Shown piece by piece: positions 35,284-47,402 of a stretch of DNA of 64,000 nucleotides. The DNA is taken from positions 25,921,549-25,985,548 of the forward strand of contig NC_030855.1 in the NCBI RefSeq assembly GCF_000208745.1. The letters are read 5' to 3'. The notes beneath the pieces are model-generated. The model was not told the DNA's origin, did not search any database, and saw only the letters and a list, made by a program, of their open reading frames with translations. Both the position numbers and the translations under genes were made by a program. The DNA is from Theobroma cacao. Taxonomy: Eukaryota > Streptophyta > Magnoliopsida > Malvales > Malvaceae. Position 1 is the stretch's first letter. Each line of letters starts with the position of its first letter.

Positions 35284-38200
35284 TCACTCCACAGTTCGGC
35301 ATCTCTTGTTGGCAGATTCGAACTCTTCCTCCAAAAATGACTCACTCTTGTTACCACCATTGCCTTCATTATCAGAATCTTCTTTCCCCTCGACATAAGC
35401 AGCCCCTCTACTTTCCTTACTTCCATCTTTATCATTGTCATGAGGTCTCTTTTCCAAACTCATTGCATTCATGTCTTCTGGATCATCACATGTGGCCGGC
35501 CAGGGTAATTCCTGTTCATCTTCTTTAACAGCTTCAAGTTTTGAGGTGGTGAGAGCCTTGTGCTCCATTGATGCAATGCTACCACAGCGAGATGCTTCCA
35601 CCATAGCCGAGCACGTTGAAGGCTTCATGCTAGGACTGATATTTGAAGATAGATAAGATAGTATGTCTGGCCTCCCATTTATATCGACCCATCTGTTATC
35701 AACCCAATCTTTGGAAATTCTGCTATTCTCCCTCTGGACAGTCAAAAACTTATCTTCACCTATTCAGATAATTACCATAATTGATTAATGACGGTATAAC
35801 AAATGCTACATGGTTAGGTACATAATAAAGCAGAGATGAGTATTTCATTTTTGTTTTTTTTTTCAAAAGAAAAGATCTTTTAAAGGATGAATACATCATG
35901 TCTAGCCGTGAAGCATACCAGGGAGGTAAACTTGCAGATCATCATCACCGCAGATGCCAATTCTAGTTGTGACACCTTCCCACCATCCATCACTCCACCA
36001 CAAGTCAACTGCTGCTCCAATCTCAATTTTAAAAGCTGTAGTAGTATCCTTGGGAGGACAGGGCCGGATTGTCAAGCGGCCTGGACATCTCATTCCAAGT
36101 TTATCAGGTGCTGCAACTCTGGAGGCAGGGATCCATTCCTATATGTAAAAACAAATTTAAAAATATATATTTTTTCTTTTCATATCAGCTCCTAGATAGG
36201 GGGAGTGACAAAAAAAAAGAGAGAAAAACTCTAGTAAGTATGCCATTCTTGCATTCTCAATTTTCTTTGCACTTCTTATCCTAAATATACCGTTTTCTCC
36301 ACATTTCTGACAGTGGAAGGAAAGGGTATATATTCCACAAACTTGAGAAATGTATTTTTCTGGAAAACACAAGATCACCGTATCATTGTCATTATTATGC
36401 GTCTCATTGGGAAATTTGCTTACCTCTAGATTACCAGACCCATCAGCATCCTGCACATCATCATACTGAACTTTCAAATGCTTCTGAGATGATTTCAAGA
36501 CCTTGCACCTAAACCAACAGCCTCGAATGCCACTATCATGAGAAAGCAGCTCTATTTTCTCATCCACCTTGAAAGAGAGCGGATGTCGGGGCTGTGACAC
36601 AATACCCATTGTTTTCCTTGAAAACCTTAATTTCAACTTTGGATATGTTGGTTCACATCTCATAAACTCATATGCAGGGACTGCGACTGAATTTCTGCCA
36701 CCAGAACCACTTTCAAGTCCAGCTTGCCCCTCACAACTTCTATTTCTCTTAGCAGTTACCCTCAGAGAATCATCAAATGTCAGCGCTTTCTTATCTTCCT
36801 CATGAGAATTACGGTTCTTGCCCGTTTGCTTAGGGACAACTGGCCCATCTAAAGAAGAGAGAATTGCTTGATTAGAGTATCCCCGTAATTTGGTAAGAGT
36901 GAAGGGCTTGACCTTGTTATTCTTAAGCTGCCTAAAGCACATATGGACAGCCAATTGTGAAGTCTGAGGGACAACAGCTACACATTTCTCATAATGTATA
37001 GGAGTCAGGACTGTTGCAAGACCATCAACACACTCTGCACTGATAACTTGAACATTAGGTGTGATGAAGACTTCTCTAGGATGAGGATTCAGCTGAGGAA
37101 TGACACCTTTGACTTCTCGATTGTGATGAAACCACCGCACTTTCACCTTCTTCTGCCCCTTCTTATCTTCATACATATCTTCCAAGTATCCTAGGTAGTG
37201 ATTTTCTTCTTCAGCCATTACAAAAACAAAACAGTGAACCTGGCAGAAGGGGAGAGGGAGAGAATAAATCTTGAATACTTGAAAGAGGTTTAAAAATAGA
37301 ATTTATCCCAATAACCCGTAACAAGCTTGCCACTTCAATATGTTGGTACTTACAGCTATGGTGGTCCCATTCCTGCAAAAAGATGAATAGTGTTTCAGCT
37401 GTTTCGCACAAATCCAAGCAATGCCAGACCACTCAATGTCAGAATTTTGCGCTTTCAGTTTCCTACCAACCTGAGTTTGCAATAAAACTTTTCAGTTCTA
37501 GAGATAAAGAAGGGGATAAAATCTAGAAACAGCATAAATGCCAACGGGACCTGCATACCATATGATGCGGTAAACAGGTTCGACAACCAAGAGGTCCAGT
37601 CATTGATACTTCAAAAGATCCAAAACCTCTTATAGAATCATCCATCTGCAAATCTGCTTTAATAGGATTAGACTTTCTCAAGATTTTCACAGTAGTTGTG
37701 GCAAGCATCATTTAAGAACAAATGTTATTAAGCTTTTCATCTATGATTAAAAATACAACAAAAAAATCAGAAACAAAAAAACCAGGCTGCCGACCAGGCT
37801 ATAACGGTAGCCCCTTCTGCCAATTGATTAGTGACACAAATATCAAAAGTTATCGTTTATTCGACATTGTTCTGAGCACTACGTTTAAAATGTAATAATG
37901 CGTCAATAAATTATGAGCATATATTCCACTAATTCAATTAAAGTAACCAGCCTCAATTGGAAAACCTTGGTGATATAATCTCAGGTAATTAATTTCTACA
38001 CAAAAAGGTTTCTCAACTAAACAAATGAAATTGCTGCAACGATGAAAGCATCTCCAACATTTCCAGAGAAAAGTACACAACATCTAGAATGTGATTACTT
38101 TAAACTAATGATTGCCTTCTTATGAACAACATAAAACATTAACCAGGAAATGCACCCACAAAAAATGTAGAAGCACTCCACTCTCACTAATTATATATGC

Positions 38201-39503
38201 CAAGCACATGCATTTTCATTGTATGCATACACAAATGCAGCGTCCATATGAAGTCTTAGATCCTAGATTTTCATACACAAATCGTAGCTTGAGTTGGAAA
38301 AGGGTGAATAAATAAATATCTATTTAAGCAAGAAACGAAGCCCTATTTTCGAGATTAGTGTATAAAATTCAGAAAAGGTAAAAAGAAGAAAAGAGAGATC
38401 TATCAAGACAAGTTAATTTGACGTGTGCCTGTGTGAGAGAGAGACATTGGTAAATGAATAATTTTAAAGAAAATTTAATATGTACCTAAATCCTTAAGCG
38501 ACAGGACTTTGCAAATATATATTAACTTGAGTCAATCAAAGATATTGAACAAACATACATCATTTGCTTGGATGTAGAATATGAAGGACTATGAACTACA
38601 AATTCATTATATCCTTAACAGAGATAGCAACTCCAAGAATGGTCATGCTGGAACAGCCCAAAAGATTGTGCCCATGCAGCTTGAAAAATTTACTGGACTC
38701 CCTCTAAGTTTAAAAAAAAAAAAATTATTGAACTTCTAGAATTTTCTTAGCCTTAATATTTCAAATTTTAAATGCTAAACAATATTGTGACACGCTGGCA
38801 GCACTGCAGAATCTACCATATTCCTACATATTATCTTCCAAGTGCTGGTCTTTTCCATATGAAGACTATAACTTTCTAGATATAGCCCCAGTAGAACAAG
38901 GCATAGCCTAGTGGTAGCCACACCTTTCCTGGTAAGTAGTAAACCAAGTTCAAAACTTCAATATCATAATTTAGGTACTAATGCAACACAACATCATATA
39001 ATCCAAAAATGTTATCCATTGATAGCTAACAATGACATATAGTTCATAGTATTTCATACTCTCAAATTCGTTTTTCTTCCATAAGGAAACTGTCCCAACA
39101 ATAGTTCAGGATTTTCATGTCAGGTCCAAATCACAGAACTAAAGAACTGCTACGGCTACTTTTCATCTTTAAAAAAAAAGATTCATCATTTCCGAATGAA
39201 GGGAGTAAATAAAGTACCTGGCAGGGGCCGATTCATTGAGACCAATGATTGCAACCATTCAACAACTTCCCGCCTTGCTCGCCATTTAGAACTGGCATTG
39301 ATGAACCCATGGGAGCCATACGCCTGCAAGAACTCACCGGAAACAACATACATCATATGCCTTATGCTCCTCTCTGTACCTACAACTGCAAGCACTAAAG
39401 GGCCCGACGCTTCCTTCAAGTAGAAGTGAACTACACGGTTACCGCGTTCTTGGCATATAATGTGCTCCTCCCAGCCCACAAAACTATAATTATTCTCAGA
39501 CAT
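35284..39503 (-). CDS. BAH and Agenet domain chromatin protein, 670 aa
   Basis: Six exons on the minus strand: 39218-39503, 37559-37656, 37354-37470, 36424-37239, 35919-36138, 35284-35759; 2013 bases closing in frame. Residues 1-96 form a conserved N-terminal block ([20 protein letters not shown]). A BAH domain follows at about 140-290 ([10 protein letters not shown], then [20 protein letters not shown] and [10 protein letters not shown]), and then Agenet/Tudor-like repeats at about 370-520 ([20 protein letters not shown], and [14 protein letters not shown]). The C-terminus is acidic. BAH and Agenet modules read methylated histones, so a chromatin-reader role is expected; Arabidopsis has a protein of the same layout (At1g68580, from memory). 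The acceptor of exon 2 (AAAG before 37656) is weak but is the only nearby one that keeps frame; an extra exon in the 1.56 kb first intron is possible. Confidence 0.87.
38893..38995 (+). mobile_element. tRNA-derived SINE fragment in the BAH-Agenet first intron
   Basis: An A-box-like stretch (tagcctagtgg, about 38904-38914) is followed some 35 bases later by a B-box-like stretch (caagttcaaaac, about 38944-38955), the RNA polymerase III layout of plant SINEs. The text between and after (cacacctttcctggtaag, and atcataatttaggtactaat) resembles plant SINE consensus as I remember it. No cloverleaf can be folded, so it is not a working tRNA. It lies antisense to the host gene. Confidence 0.55.
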
Positions 39504-41073
39504 TTTGATTGCAGAGGGACCTCAAAGGAGTCAACGTGACTCCCTTTTCTCACATTAGTTGAAACTACCCAGTTTTAAGATTTTGATGTTTGAATAGACC
39601 GCTATAGACCCAGCTGTGTAAATACTGAAAAGTAATCGAATGCTTTAGACCCCAAAAACGACGGAATTGGACAATGCTCAGTTGATGAAACTCGCCTTAG
39701 ACCCAAAAACAACGGAATTGGACGATGCTCAGTTGATGAAACTACTGAAAGATCCTGCACTGCATCAGGGAAAAAGAAAACAAAAACAGGGTGTCAAGAA
39801 AAGATAACCGCACAAAACAAGGTATATAAAGGAGAGAATTCGGGTTTTGGAACCAAAATCCAAGCCAATAAACAAACTAGTATGCCTTCCAGCTTTAGCT
39901 TGGAAGGCCTAAAGCAGAGAGTTAATAGGCTTGAAAAGGAGGACTCAGACGGCATTAACCAGAAAAGAAACAAGAATTAGTCAGCACAGAACCAAGCCAA
40001 AATCACAACCCCACCCTTAAAAAAAGAAAACTTCAGTGGAAACAGGAGGAGTCAAAATCTTTGAAAGCTGAAAAGACTTTGAAGCGGAGAAAGAGGCAAA
40101 GAGAGAAAAGAAAAAAGAGCAGGATTTTGGTTATGGGTTGCCTCTTGGTTTGATTGAAGGCTGCGCGGCCCGTTGAGTGAAGAAAGGGAATGAGGAAAGA
40201 TTACAGGAAGAGAGGGAGATGGCGAAAGATACGGAGAGAGAGAGAGAGAGAAGACAAGAGTCACAGACTGCAGGGGCATTGGGGAGGCCATGACATCTGG
40301 AGGGGAAGAAACTCCTGAGAAAAGAAAAGGGGCATAAACGGAATTTAATAAGCAAATAAATTGGTTTTGTGTGTTAGGGATATTCTTGTATGTGAGGCAG
40401 GCATGGTACTTAAGTATTAGTAGGATGTCAATGACTGCAAGCACGTCTCACTTCCAACTTTCAACTTTCAACTGCTGAGCCTGAGGTAGCCGCAACCCTG
40501 TTAGCTTCCTTCACATTTCAATCATCAGATTACGTTTAGGACTGCTTTGATTCCTTTGTTATACTAGAAATCTGCATAAAGAATGGAATGGAATGAGTCT
40601 GACTATCAAATTGGAGGGTCAAAATATGCTTTGAGATAGAGCAAAATTTATGTAGTAGTGGTTTGTGCTTGTTAACACTTGCACTGTATACTTCCACTTC
40701 AAATTACATTGAAAGATGGGGAATCGAAATCATGAAATATTTTACTAGTGTAGATGTCTTTCCTGTCGAGACATTATCTCAACCTTAGGTGACTTCCTGA
40801 CCCTTTTTGCCCGCATTTCTTCAATCGTATATGTCCATCTGTTTTCATTTTCCTGGCACTGTTTTAACACGTGTAAAAGGAAAACATGCACAAAAGGGTC
40901 TGGATATCGCTTGGATATTATGCCCCGACCACTAATCTCAGAAAGGGGCTCTGTGACTGATGATGTCTGCATGGCGCTAGACGACAGGCATTCTCTTTAG
41001 CCTTGTGTATAGTTCCGGTAGCTTTAGCTTCCACTCGATTTGGCTCTCTTCTTAGCCGCTTTAACAATAAAGC
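39504..41073. other. BAH-Agenet upstream region and intergenic
   Basis: It contains a two-copy 52 bp tandem repeat (39645-39747) and a purine-rich stretch with a GA microsatellite (about 40230-40250), probably leader or promoter of the minus-strand gene. The minus ORF at 40745-40972 shows no domain. Confidence 0.4.
39645..39747. repeat. 52 bp tandem repeat, two copies
   Basis: Units start at about 39645 and 39697. Each reads ttagaccc, then aaaaac, acggaattgg, then atgctcagttgatgaaact, differing by a few bases and one indel. Confidence 0.8.
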
Positions 41074-41080
41074 TATAAAA
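41074..41080 (+). promoter_or_regulatory. TATA box of the Ycf33-like gene
   Basis: TATAAAA lies about 150 bases before the chosen ATG at 41230. Confidence 0.45.
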
Positions 41081-41229
41081 GGATAAGGCGTGAATAAAAT
41101 GAAACGAATGAAAGTTCAGACCTCACACCAACCACACATTTGAGCACTGTAGAGCTATCCCAAGTCTTACCAAAAGGCTACAGCAGTGGTATTGACAGTA
41201 AGGTCCAAACTCAGCAAGCCTCGACGAAA

Positions 41230-41814
41230 ATGAAGACGTCTACGCTCAGACTCCACATCTACCCCGCTGCCCCAAGGCACACCAACCTCACCACCAATTC
41301 CCCACTACTTTTCACCCCCTTCAAGCAGCCATTACATTTATCACATTCAAGAGTAACAACCATCATCTCAAGACAAATTCTGGGATATCCTCGGAAAACC
41401 AGTGTGATAAAGAAACCAGTGATCTTACTCTCACCGGAATGGGAAGAAACCCCCAAAAGAGAGCTTACTCAAGTTTCTTCAATTGGTTATTCACGGTTTG
41501 TGATAGTGGGAGCTGTTTCTATAGGTCTGGCGTTGCTCCTTATGGGAGCGGATGACCAAAAGGCTCTAGCCTTTGGTCCTGAAGGGCCATTAATGGAGGA
41601 GTTCTGGGACAATGTGAGGAGATACGCACTTTATGCTCTCACAGTCAGCACAGGGGCTATATACACCATCTTCCAGCCTATTCTGGAGTTGTTGAAGAAC
41701 CCCATCTCTGCAATTCTTATCTTGGTGATCATAGGGGGCAGTATCTACATTGTTTCCCAAATACTTTCAGCCATGGTTGGAGTCACTGATTTTTCCTATA
41801 GCTATGCCTATTAA
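41230..41814 (+). CDS. Ycf33 (DUF751)-like plastid membrane protein, 194 aa
   Basis: Single exon. The first ATG is at 41230; the frame is open further upstream but has no ATG. Residues 1-60 look like a chloroplast transit peptide (rich in Thr, Ser, Arg and Lys, few acids). A hydrophobic helix lies at about 92-108 (FVIVGAVSIGLALLLMG), ending at an ALAFGPEG block typical of thylakoid lumen processing. The C-terminal domain resembles Ycf33/DUF751: FWDNVRRYALYAL, then ILELLKNPISAILILVIIGG and LSAMVGV. Ycf33 is plastid-encoded in red algae and in cyanobacteria is an uncharacterised small membrane protein; in land plants the gene is nuclear. The biochemical role is unknown. Confidence 0.75.
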   Translation: MKTSTLRLHIYPAAPRHTNLTTNSPLLFTPFKQPLHLSHSRVTTIISRQILGYPRKTSVIKKPVILLSPEWEETPKRELTQVSSIGYSRFVIVGAVSIGLALLLMGADDQKALAFGPEGPLMEEFWDNVRRYALYALTVSTGAIYTIFQPILELLKNPISAILILVIIGGSIYIVSQILSAMVGVTDFSYSYAY

Positions 41815-42651
41815 TATGACAATTTTCAGCTGATGATGTTTGTTTCTCTTTGATCCTGCAAACTTTTACTTTCGTGCAATTGTTCCATTAGCACAACCTT
41901 AGTTTATCCTTTCGAGATTGCCTTGTCTTTTAGGTAGATTTTTTTTTTCCCTGAAAGCATGAAGATGTTTCTAGGTTGAATTAATCCTATCCGACTGTAG
42001 CAAAATTTCTTTTATCAGGATAATCCTACATGTTCTTTTCCATTTGCAAGTTGCAACCATGCTTTGTTTCCTTGCCGGCATTTTGGGTGGGCATGTGCCT
42101 GGCCCGAGTTAGGATAGGGCTCGGCCTAAACATTTTAAAATTTAACATGTTTCTTTGCAGCCCAATTCATATTCCTCTTCAGGCCTTAATATGGTCCATT
42201 TTGTGTAGAAAAAAGCTCAAGGGTGGGACACCCTTAAGATCAATCCTGTCAATTTAATGTGGTGCCATTACAAATTTTTAAAGATCTTTTTTTAGAGAAC
42301 ATTTTTAACACTTAAATTGTTCCTTCTCTCTTTAACATACACTCGTGGAATCATGTTGCATTATGTTAACTTACTCAAAATGCATCCACGGGATAAGCAG
42401 CAGGATTATCGAAACAAGGTCAATCAAATGTAAGCAAGGAAAAACAGGCACTCTTAGCTAAACTCCCTTCGAGGGCACACAAAATTAATGTTGTTGCTCA
42501 ACTCTTAAGCCCTGTTATGCTTGGTCTCTTCCTTACCATGCAAATCAAGTAGACAAATATTATACAGTACAACAATAAACATTATGCATATGGCCGGGTG
42601 AGCCTGAGATTTATAGTTTAAGGCATGGGGCGTTCAGTGTTCTGGCTAAGT
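41815..42651. other. convergent 3' spacer
   Basis: No gene. It holds the 3' ends of the Ycf33-like gene and the TPD1-like gene. Confidence 0.4.
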
Positions 42652-44079
42652 TTAGCAGCAGGTGACTGATGTGACAGAGAGAGGGTAGCTAAAGCTATTT
42701 GAATATTCGAACGAGAGGCATTGTTCAGGGCCAAGAGCCTCCCCATCATTCACCAGGCAATCGTCATAGTCGAGTCGCCTGAATACCGTGGGGTTGATCA
42801 GCCTGACAGAGCTGAACCATCCGCAGCTGACGTGAATGTTGGAGATACTACAACCCAAGTCGGCGCACACGTTCACGATTTCAACACTGTATGATGGAAT
42901 TCCATTAGGAAGCGGTGCCGTTGAGCCTTGCAATATCACAATGTCATCCTTCGTGCAGGCCGTGCCAATTCTATTAGCATCACCGCCCCCTACGTCCATC
43001 AGGTTTCCAAAAATTAAGAATATTGAGACATTTCGATTCGAAATTACTATAGAAGAAACCAAAAGAAATGGAGCTCAACGTGGAAATTGGAAAGCATTGA
43101 TTAACAGAACACATATCTTCTAATAGTAATTGAATGTGACAGCAATAAAGTATGTTAATCAAGCTTTTTGGGACCAAAACCGAACTCAATGTTATAACAT
43201 GATAACGCAGGTGACAGCACAAAGATATAAAGACAGATCCTACATATACCAGAGGACTGCAGCAGCTTCCGAGCAACGGCAGAGCTGTTTTTCTTGGAAA
43301 AGACCATCCTTTTAATGCTTGAATGACCCACCGCTTCCTCTTGGATTGACTCCACCACTGCACTGCTATTACTTGTCAATAAGTTGTATTCAGAATTAAT
43401 CAAAATACTACTACTAATGAAGTTGAATTTTTGTTGACGAGTGCTTTACAGACAATCTTTAAGATTACTACATTATTTCTTTCAATACATTGAAAATCAT
43501 CACATCAAACCCTATGAAATAAATACCGTATGAAAATAAGTGCCAATATCCAATTCCATTCATGATCATCAATAACCAAAAACAAAAGCCACAAATGAAA
43601 ACTGTAGAGTCCTGTTGCTGTGTTTGAGAATGAAATGGTTTGCACTGCATGTGCATGCATGGTCATCTTGGCGAGAACTTGAAATACCCTTTTGTTATGT
43701 TATTTAATTCATTTACTAGGATTGAAGGAGGAGCTAGACAGAATTCAGTACGATTCATATGAAGAAACATCAATGTCAATTTCTGGTATTTTTTTCCATC
43801 TCTTTGAAGTTGGGACTGAGCAAAAAGCTAAGGCTTCAGAATGCTACTGATCACATATAGTATTTCATACTAATATCACGAAAGAAGACTAAGAGTTTCT
43901 TTACATTTTATGCTTATTTAACAGCAAGGAAACATGGAAAAATAGGGAGGGGCCGGGGGATGAACAGAGAAGGGAGAGAGATAGAAGTTACCAAAGAACA
44001 GTAACACCAAAGCCAAAAGCATAGCCACAAAGGTCATGCTTAGTCTTTTCTCATCAACGCTTCCCAGTGCACGTATCAT
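42652..44079 (-). CDS. TPD1-like secreted protein, 177 aa
   Basis: Three exons on the minus strand: 43992-44079, 43250-43357, 42652-42989. An uncleaved anchor or signal peptide covers about residues 15-31 (MTFVAMLLALVLLFFVV). The C-terminal 110 residues are the TPD1 domain: NRIGTACTKDDIVILQGSTA, VNVCADLGCSISNIHVSCGW, INPTVFRRLDYDDCLVNDG, SYPLSVTSVTCC, with its conserved cysteines. TPD1 is the secreted ligand of the receptor kinase EMS1/EXS that specifies tapetum in anthers; paralogues act elsewhere. A dibasic-type RKLL processing region precedes the domain. Length matches TPD1 (176). I cannot say whether this is the TPD1 orthologue or a paralogue. Confidence 0.88.
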
Positions 44080-44284
44080 TATGACCCTCTTCGCTTCCTG
44101 CTACAAATGTAGCAAAGCCAAGAAAATCAAAACACTGCACTTATGCGTTTGATCAGACCGACTAAAATGGTTCAACCCTGGGCACAAACTTGTAGTAATT
44201 AAAGAATATATAGATGAACTTGAGAGCAGTGAGGTTTCAAGTGACTATGGTGATGTAGTTGGGGGAGGCAGATTAACAGAACAA

Positions 44285-44318
44285 GCAACAAAGAAAAGCA
44301 AAAGCAAAAGCAAAAGCA
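44285..44318. repeat. AAAAGC hexamer repeat in the TPD1-like 5' leader
   Basis: Five or so tandem units of aaaagc lie between the TATA box and the ATG of the TPD1-like gene, so they would be in its 5' UTR, read as GCTTTT on the transcript. Confidence 0.7.
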
Positions 44319-44361
44319 AATCTCATACAGAAAGACCCGGAGCAGCTGCCGCTGAGACGAG

Positions 44362-44369
44362 TATTTATA
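44362..44369 (-). promoter_or_regulatory. TATA box of the TPD1-like gene
   Basis: Read on the minus strand it is TATAAATA, about 285 bases before the ATG at 44079. Confidence 0.6.
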
Positions 44370-47036
44370 ACACCACCAGAGGGAGTTCAAAATCACCAGA
44401 TTGCCCACCCTTTTGCAGGTTGCTAGCTAGTAGGTCAGCGTTATGTTATCTGCTGCTGGTCGTGTGGTCCTCCTTTTGACAACATGGAGAAAATCAAAAT
44501 ATATAAGTATATTGCCGTCGTCGTGCTCCTTTGACTCAAACACTAAATGCTAACTAGAGCTTTTAATTCAAGACGTGCTACTAGTTAAAGGAGGTGCACG
44601 GTTGATGGCAAAAAGTACTGGAATGTGTACTCTGTTTCCAAAACATAATTATGGTATTAGGAGGGCCTGAAGTAGAAAGTCAAGATTTCTAATTAAAGGC
44701 ACAAACGTGCAACGTAGTCAAACACATCTTTGAGAAACTCGGCAAGAAATTAAGCTGCCTTGAGCGTTTACCCTTTACCCCTTTTAGGTTATATCAACCA
44801 AATGATGAAATGATTATTCATTTTCCGGTTTTAAGGCCCCATGTCTCACCATCTCGATCCCTCGATGAACCACCACCTGTACAGCTAATTCATGGTTAAA
44901 ATTTGTGCGGCCTTATCAATAACTTGACACCGCCAAGAAAACAGTTGTCTTCCATTCATGCAGTTAATTAAGACTCGTAATATTAATGGAGCAAGCAAGC
45001 ATGCATGCGTGTCACCCTTCACCTCTTTTTTGGTTATATATATTCACTCTCTGCAGACATTTCTGCATGCATGACACTTCTTTTATAATGTACATCAATC
45101 GCCTTAGAAAGTGATATACTGTAAAAATAATAGCAATAAATAAATGCTATTTATGAAGCCAATGCTCCGTGTTAAAACAATTTCATTAATTAGAGTTAAT
45201 GCAGCAAAGACTTTCACGGGACCGTACCGGCAGAAACTTTGGATTGAAATGGGCTAGATATTACCCTTTTCTTTTTCTTTTTCTTATTTTGGGAAACGTT
45301 AAGAACCCAACCTGGACAGTAAAAAGTTTAGTCTTACGTGTTATATATAGGGAAAAGAAGGCCGCCAAAAGCAGCAGGTGCGTCCTTTTGCAAGAGCGGC
45401 GTGATTGAATGACTTTGTGTGTTATCTTTCCTCGAACCTAGTCTCCTTAGTCTTTCACCCGCTCCTGTACGTGTACCTCCATGAAACCATGCACCACTGC
45501 CACTGCCACTGCCACCTCCATGGCCTCATCACATCATGGAGGTGGAAGGCCCGCGCCCCCACAATGATTTAATTGAGAATAGGACCACAACATAACTGGC
45601 AGCATTTTGGGTACTGCATACGACTCCGGCTTCTGCAATCGTGGGTGTGGTTTTGGCAGAGATAAGGATGGTCCAATCGATAACAATTTGACTTTTGAAC
45701 TGCGCGTTCCTCAACCTTCATCTCAAATCGTCAAACTACTAGTCGTCTACTACTGCTGCTACATTTCATTAATCTTCCATGCTAATTCTACATCGAGAGC
45801 TTAATCTGCATTTTCCATGTTCTCCATCTGCCTTACTCGAGCCCAACCCATATTCACTAGTGATTTTGGCCCAATCCCATCGACCAAAATACTTGAATAA
45901 TACATGCTATCATTTGTTTCCAGTGTCTTTCGTATGCATATATATATATATGTATGATTGGACTGCATATATAAAATAAAATCAATTAGTCCATCTCTTC
46001 TATGTCAAGTTATTCTACTTATTGTCTTCTAGTGCTCAATGAAAGAAAATGTCTCTTTTAGCTCAAGAGATCTAAGTTACTCGTTAAAATTGTCTTGATT
46101 AATTATTGGCCTTAATTTAATAAAGTTATTATCTTGAATCATGTGAGTTTATACTCAACCATGTATTAATGCAATTTATATATATAAGACCCAAAACCTA
46201 CAAATTTTATGACTCTTTTTTCCGTCCGCCTTATATATATCTTCCATCAATAATGTGAAAGGTTTATCATCCTAATCATTTTCCTTTTATGAGTTCTTGT
46301 TGAAACAAATTCATTAATTACATCTCTTTGTTGGACATAATTGTTATCCTTTTTCTATGCTATTCTAATTTATGAAATAGAGACATATTAACAATCGTAT
46401 TATATAATTTTTTTAAAAAAAGAAAATTTCTTTTTTTACCTTGAATCTCATTAAATTAGCTAATCATGAAAAGTGATTCCATAAATATTCTTTTGTAAGA
46501 AAGCGAGGAAAGATACATAATAACTAGTAATTATATGTTATATACTAAACAGCCCTTGATTTAAGCCATGTTTAAGGGTGAAAGCTTAGGCAAGAAGGCA
46601 GTTGAAATGATTAAATATGACGTCTAGGGCATGGTACTTAAACCACACGCAACTCAATCATGTTTGTTGATGTCATACACGAAAAGAGACGAGTAACCAC
46701 TCCAAGGAGAGCATAGCCTGTGCTGGCACTCGATCTATATATATATATATATATATATATAATTAGACAGAACCTATATTCAATATACGAAAGCAATCAA
46801 ATTCAAAGCAATCAATGCTTATAATTAATTTTGAAAAATCGTATGGGATTCTAGGTTTTGCTTGATGCATGTAATACGCAGATTTTGTCCCTTACGGGCT
46901 TTGTCCTTCACCTATTAATATATATATAGCTGCTGCACCTTTCCTTGATCATTGCCTAAATTAAAGCTAGCTGAGTTTCTCTGAAAATAGTTTGTCTTCT
47001 CTCATAAATAATAGAGCAGATAGAGGGAAGAAAAAC
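44370..47036. other. intergenic, no recognisable gene
   Basis: AT-rich, with a TA microsatellite at about 46735-46762 and short TA runs near 45940 and 46170. A CCACTG/CCACTGC trinucleotide-like run lies near 45490-45520. Open frames here have no domains. The last 120 bases with a TA-rich TATA region (about 46918-46929) precede the DUF7722-type gene. Confidence 0.45.
46735..46762. repeat. TA microsatellite
   Basis: An uninterrupted run of about 13 TA units. Confidence 0.9.
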
Positions 47037-47402
47037 ATGGCTCTAAGATGGTTTGTTCATTCAGCATGCCATGTTTTGGGGTACCTAAAGGACGACCACC
47101 CTAATCACTTGCAGCACTGCAACAACATGGAAAGCTACCAAAAAGAAGGACATAGCGGTGGAGTCATTCGGAGCTCAAAGGTCTCCAACGGTGAGCAGGT
47201 GTCGACCCAGACTGCAGAAATGCATCTCTCGGGGTTCCAAATGCCTCTCCACTACCCTCGCTACACAAAAGCTGATTACGAGAAGATGGAGGAGTGGAAG
47301 TTGGACATGCTTCTGAGGGAATATGGGCTAAGTTTCAGGGGCAACCTCGATGAGAAGAGAGCATATGCAATGGGGGCATTCTTGTGGCCTGATCAGTATT
47401 GA
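47037..47402 (+). CDS. DUF7722-type small plant protein, 121 aa
   Basis: Single exon; the ATG at 47037 has good context (AACATGGCT). The N-terminal half is variable. The C-terminal 55 residues are strongly conserved in plant proteins of this kind: FQMPLHYPRYTKADYEKMEE, then WKLDMLLREYGLSF and KRAYAMGAFLWPDQY. It has no signal peptide or membrane helix. I know the family only as an uncharacterised plant domain (the DUF number is from memory). The coding composition and the intact conserved end make it a real gene. Confidence 0.8.
   Translation: MALRWFVHSACHVLGYLKDDHPNHLQHCNNMESYQKEGHSGGVIRSSKVSNGEQVSTQTAEMHLSGFQMPLHYPRYTKADYEKMEEWKLDMLLREYGLSFRGNLDEKRAYAMGAFLWPDQY

Noticed and set aside
38904..38955. 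Possible tRNA gene
   Set aside because: A- and B-box-like motifs occur, but no acceptor stem or cloverleaf can be formed; better explained as a SINE.
40052..40444. Minus-strand frames rich in Ser/Leu (130 and 74 codons)
   Set aside because: Caused by the GA-rich tract read on the other strand; probably leader sequence of the BAH-Agenet gene.
40745..40972. Minus-strand frame of 75 codons with a proper ATG
   Set aside because: Sequence looks protein-like in parts but matches no family I know and has no promoter or neighbours supporting it.
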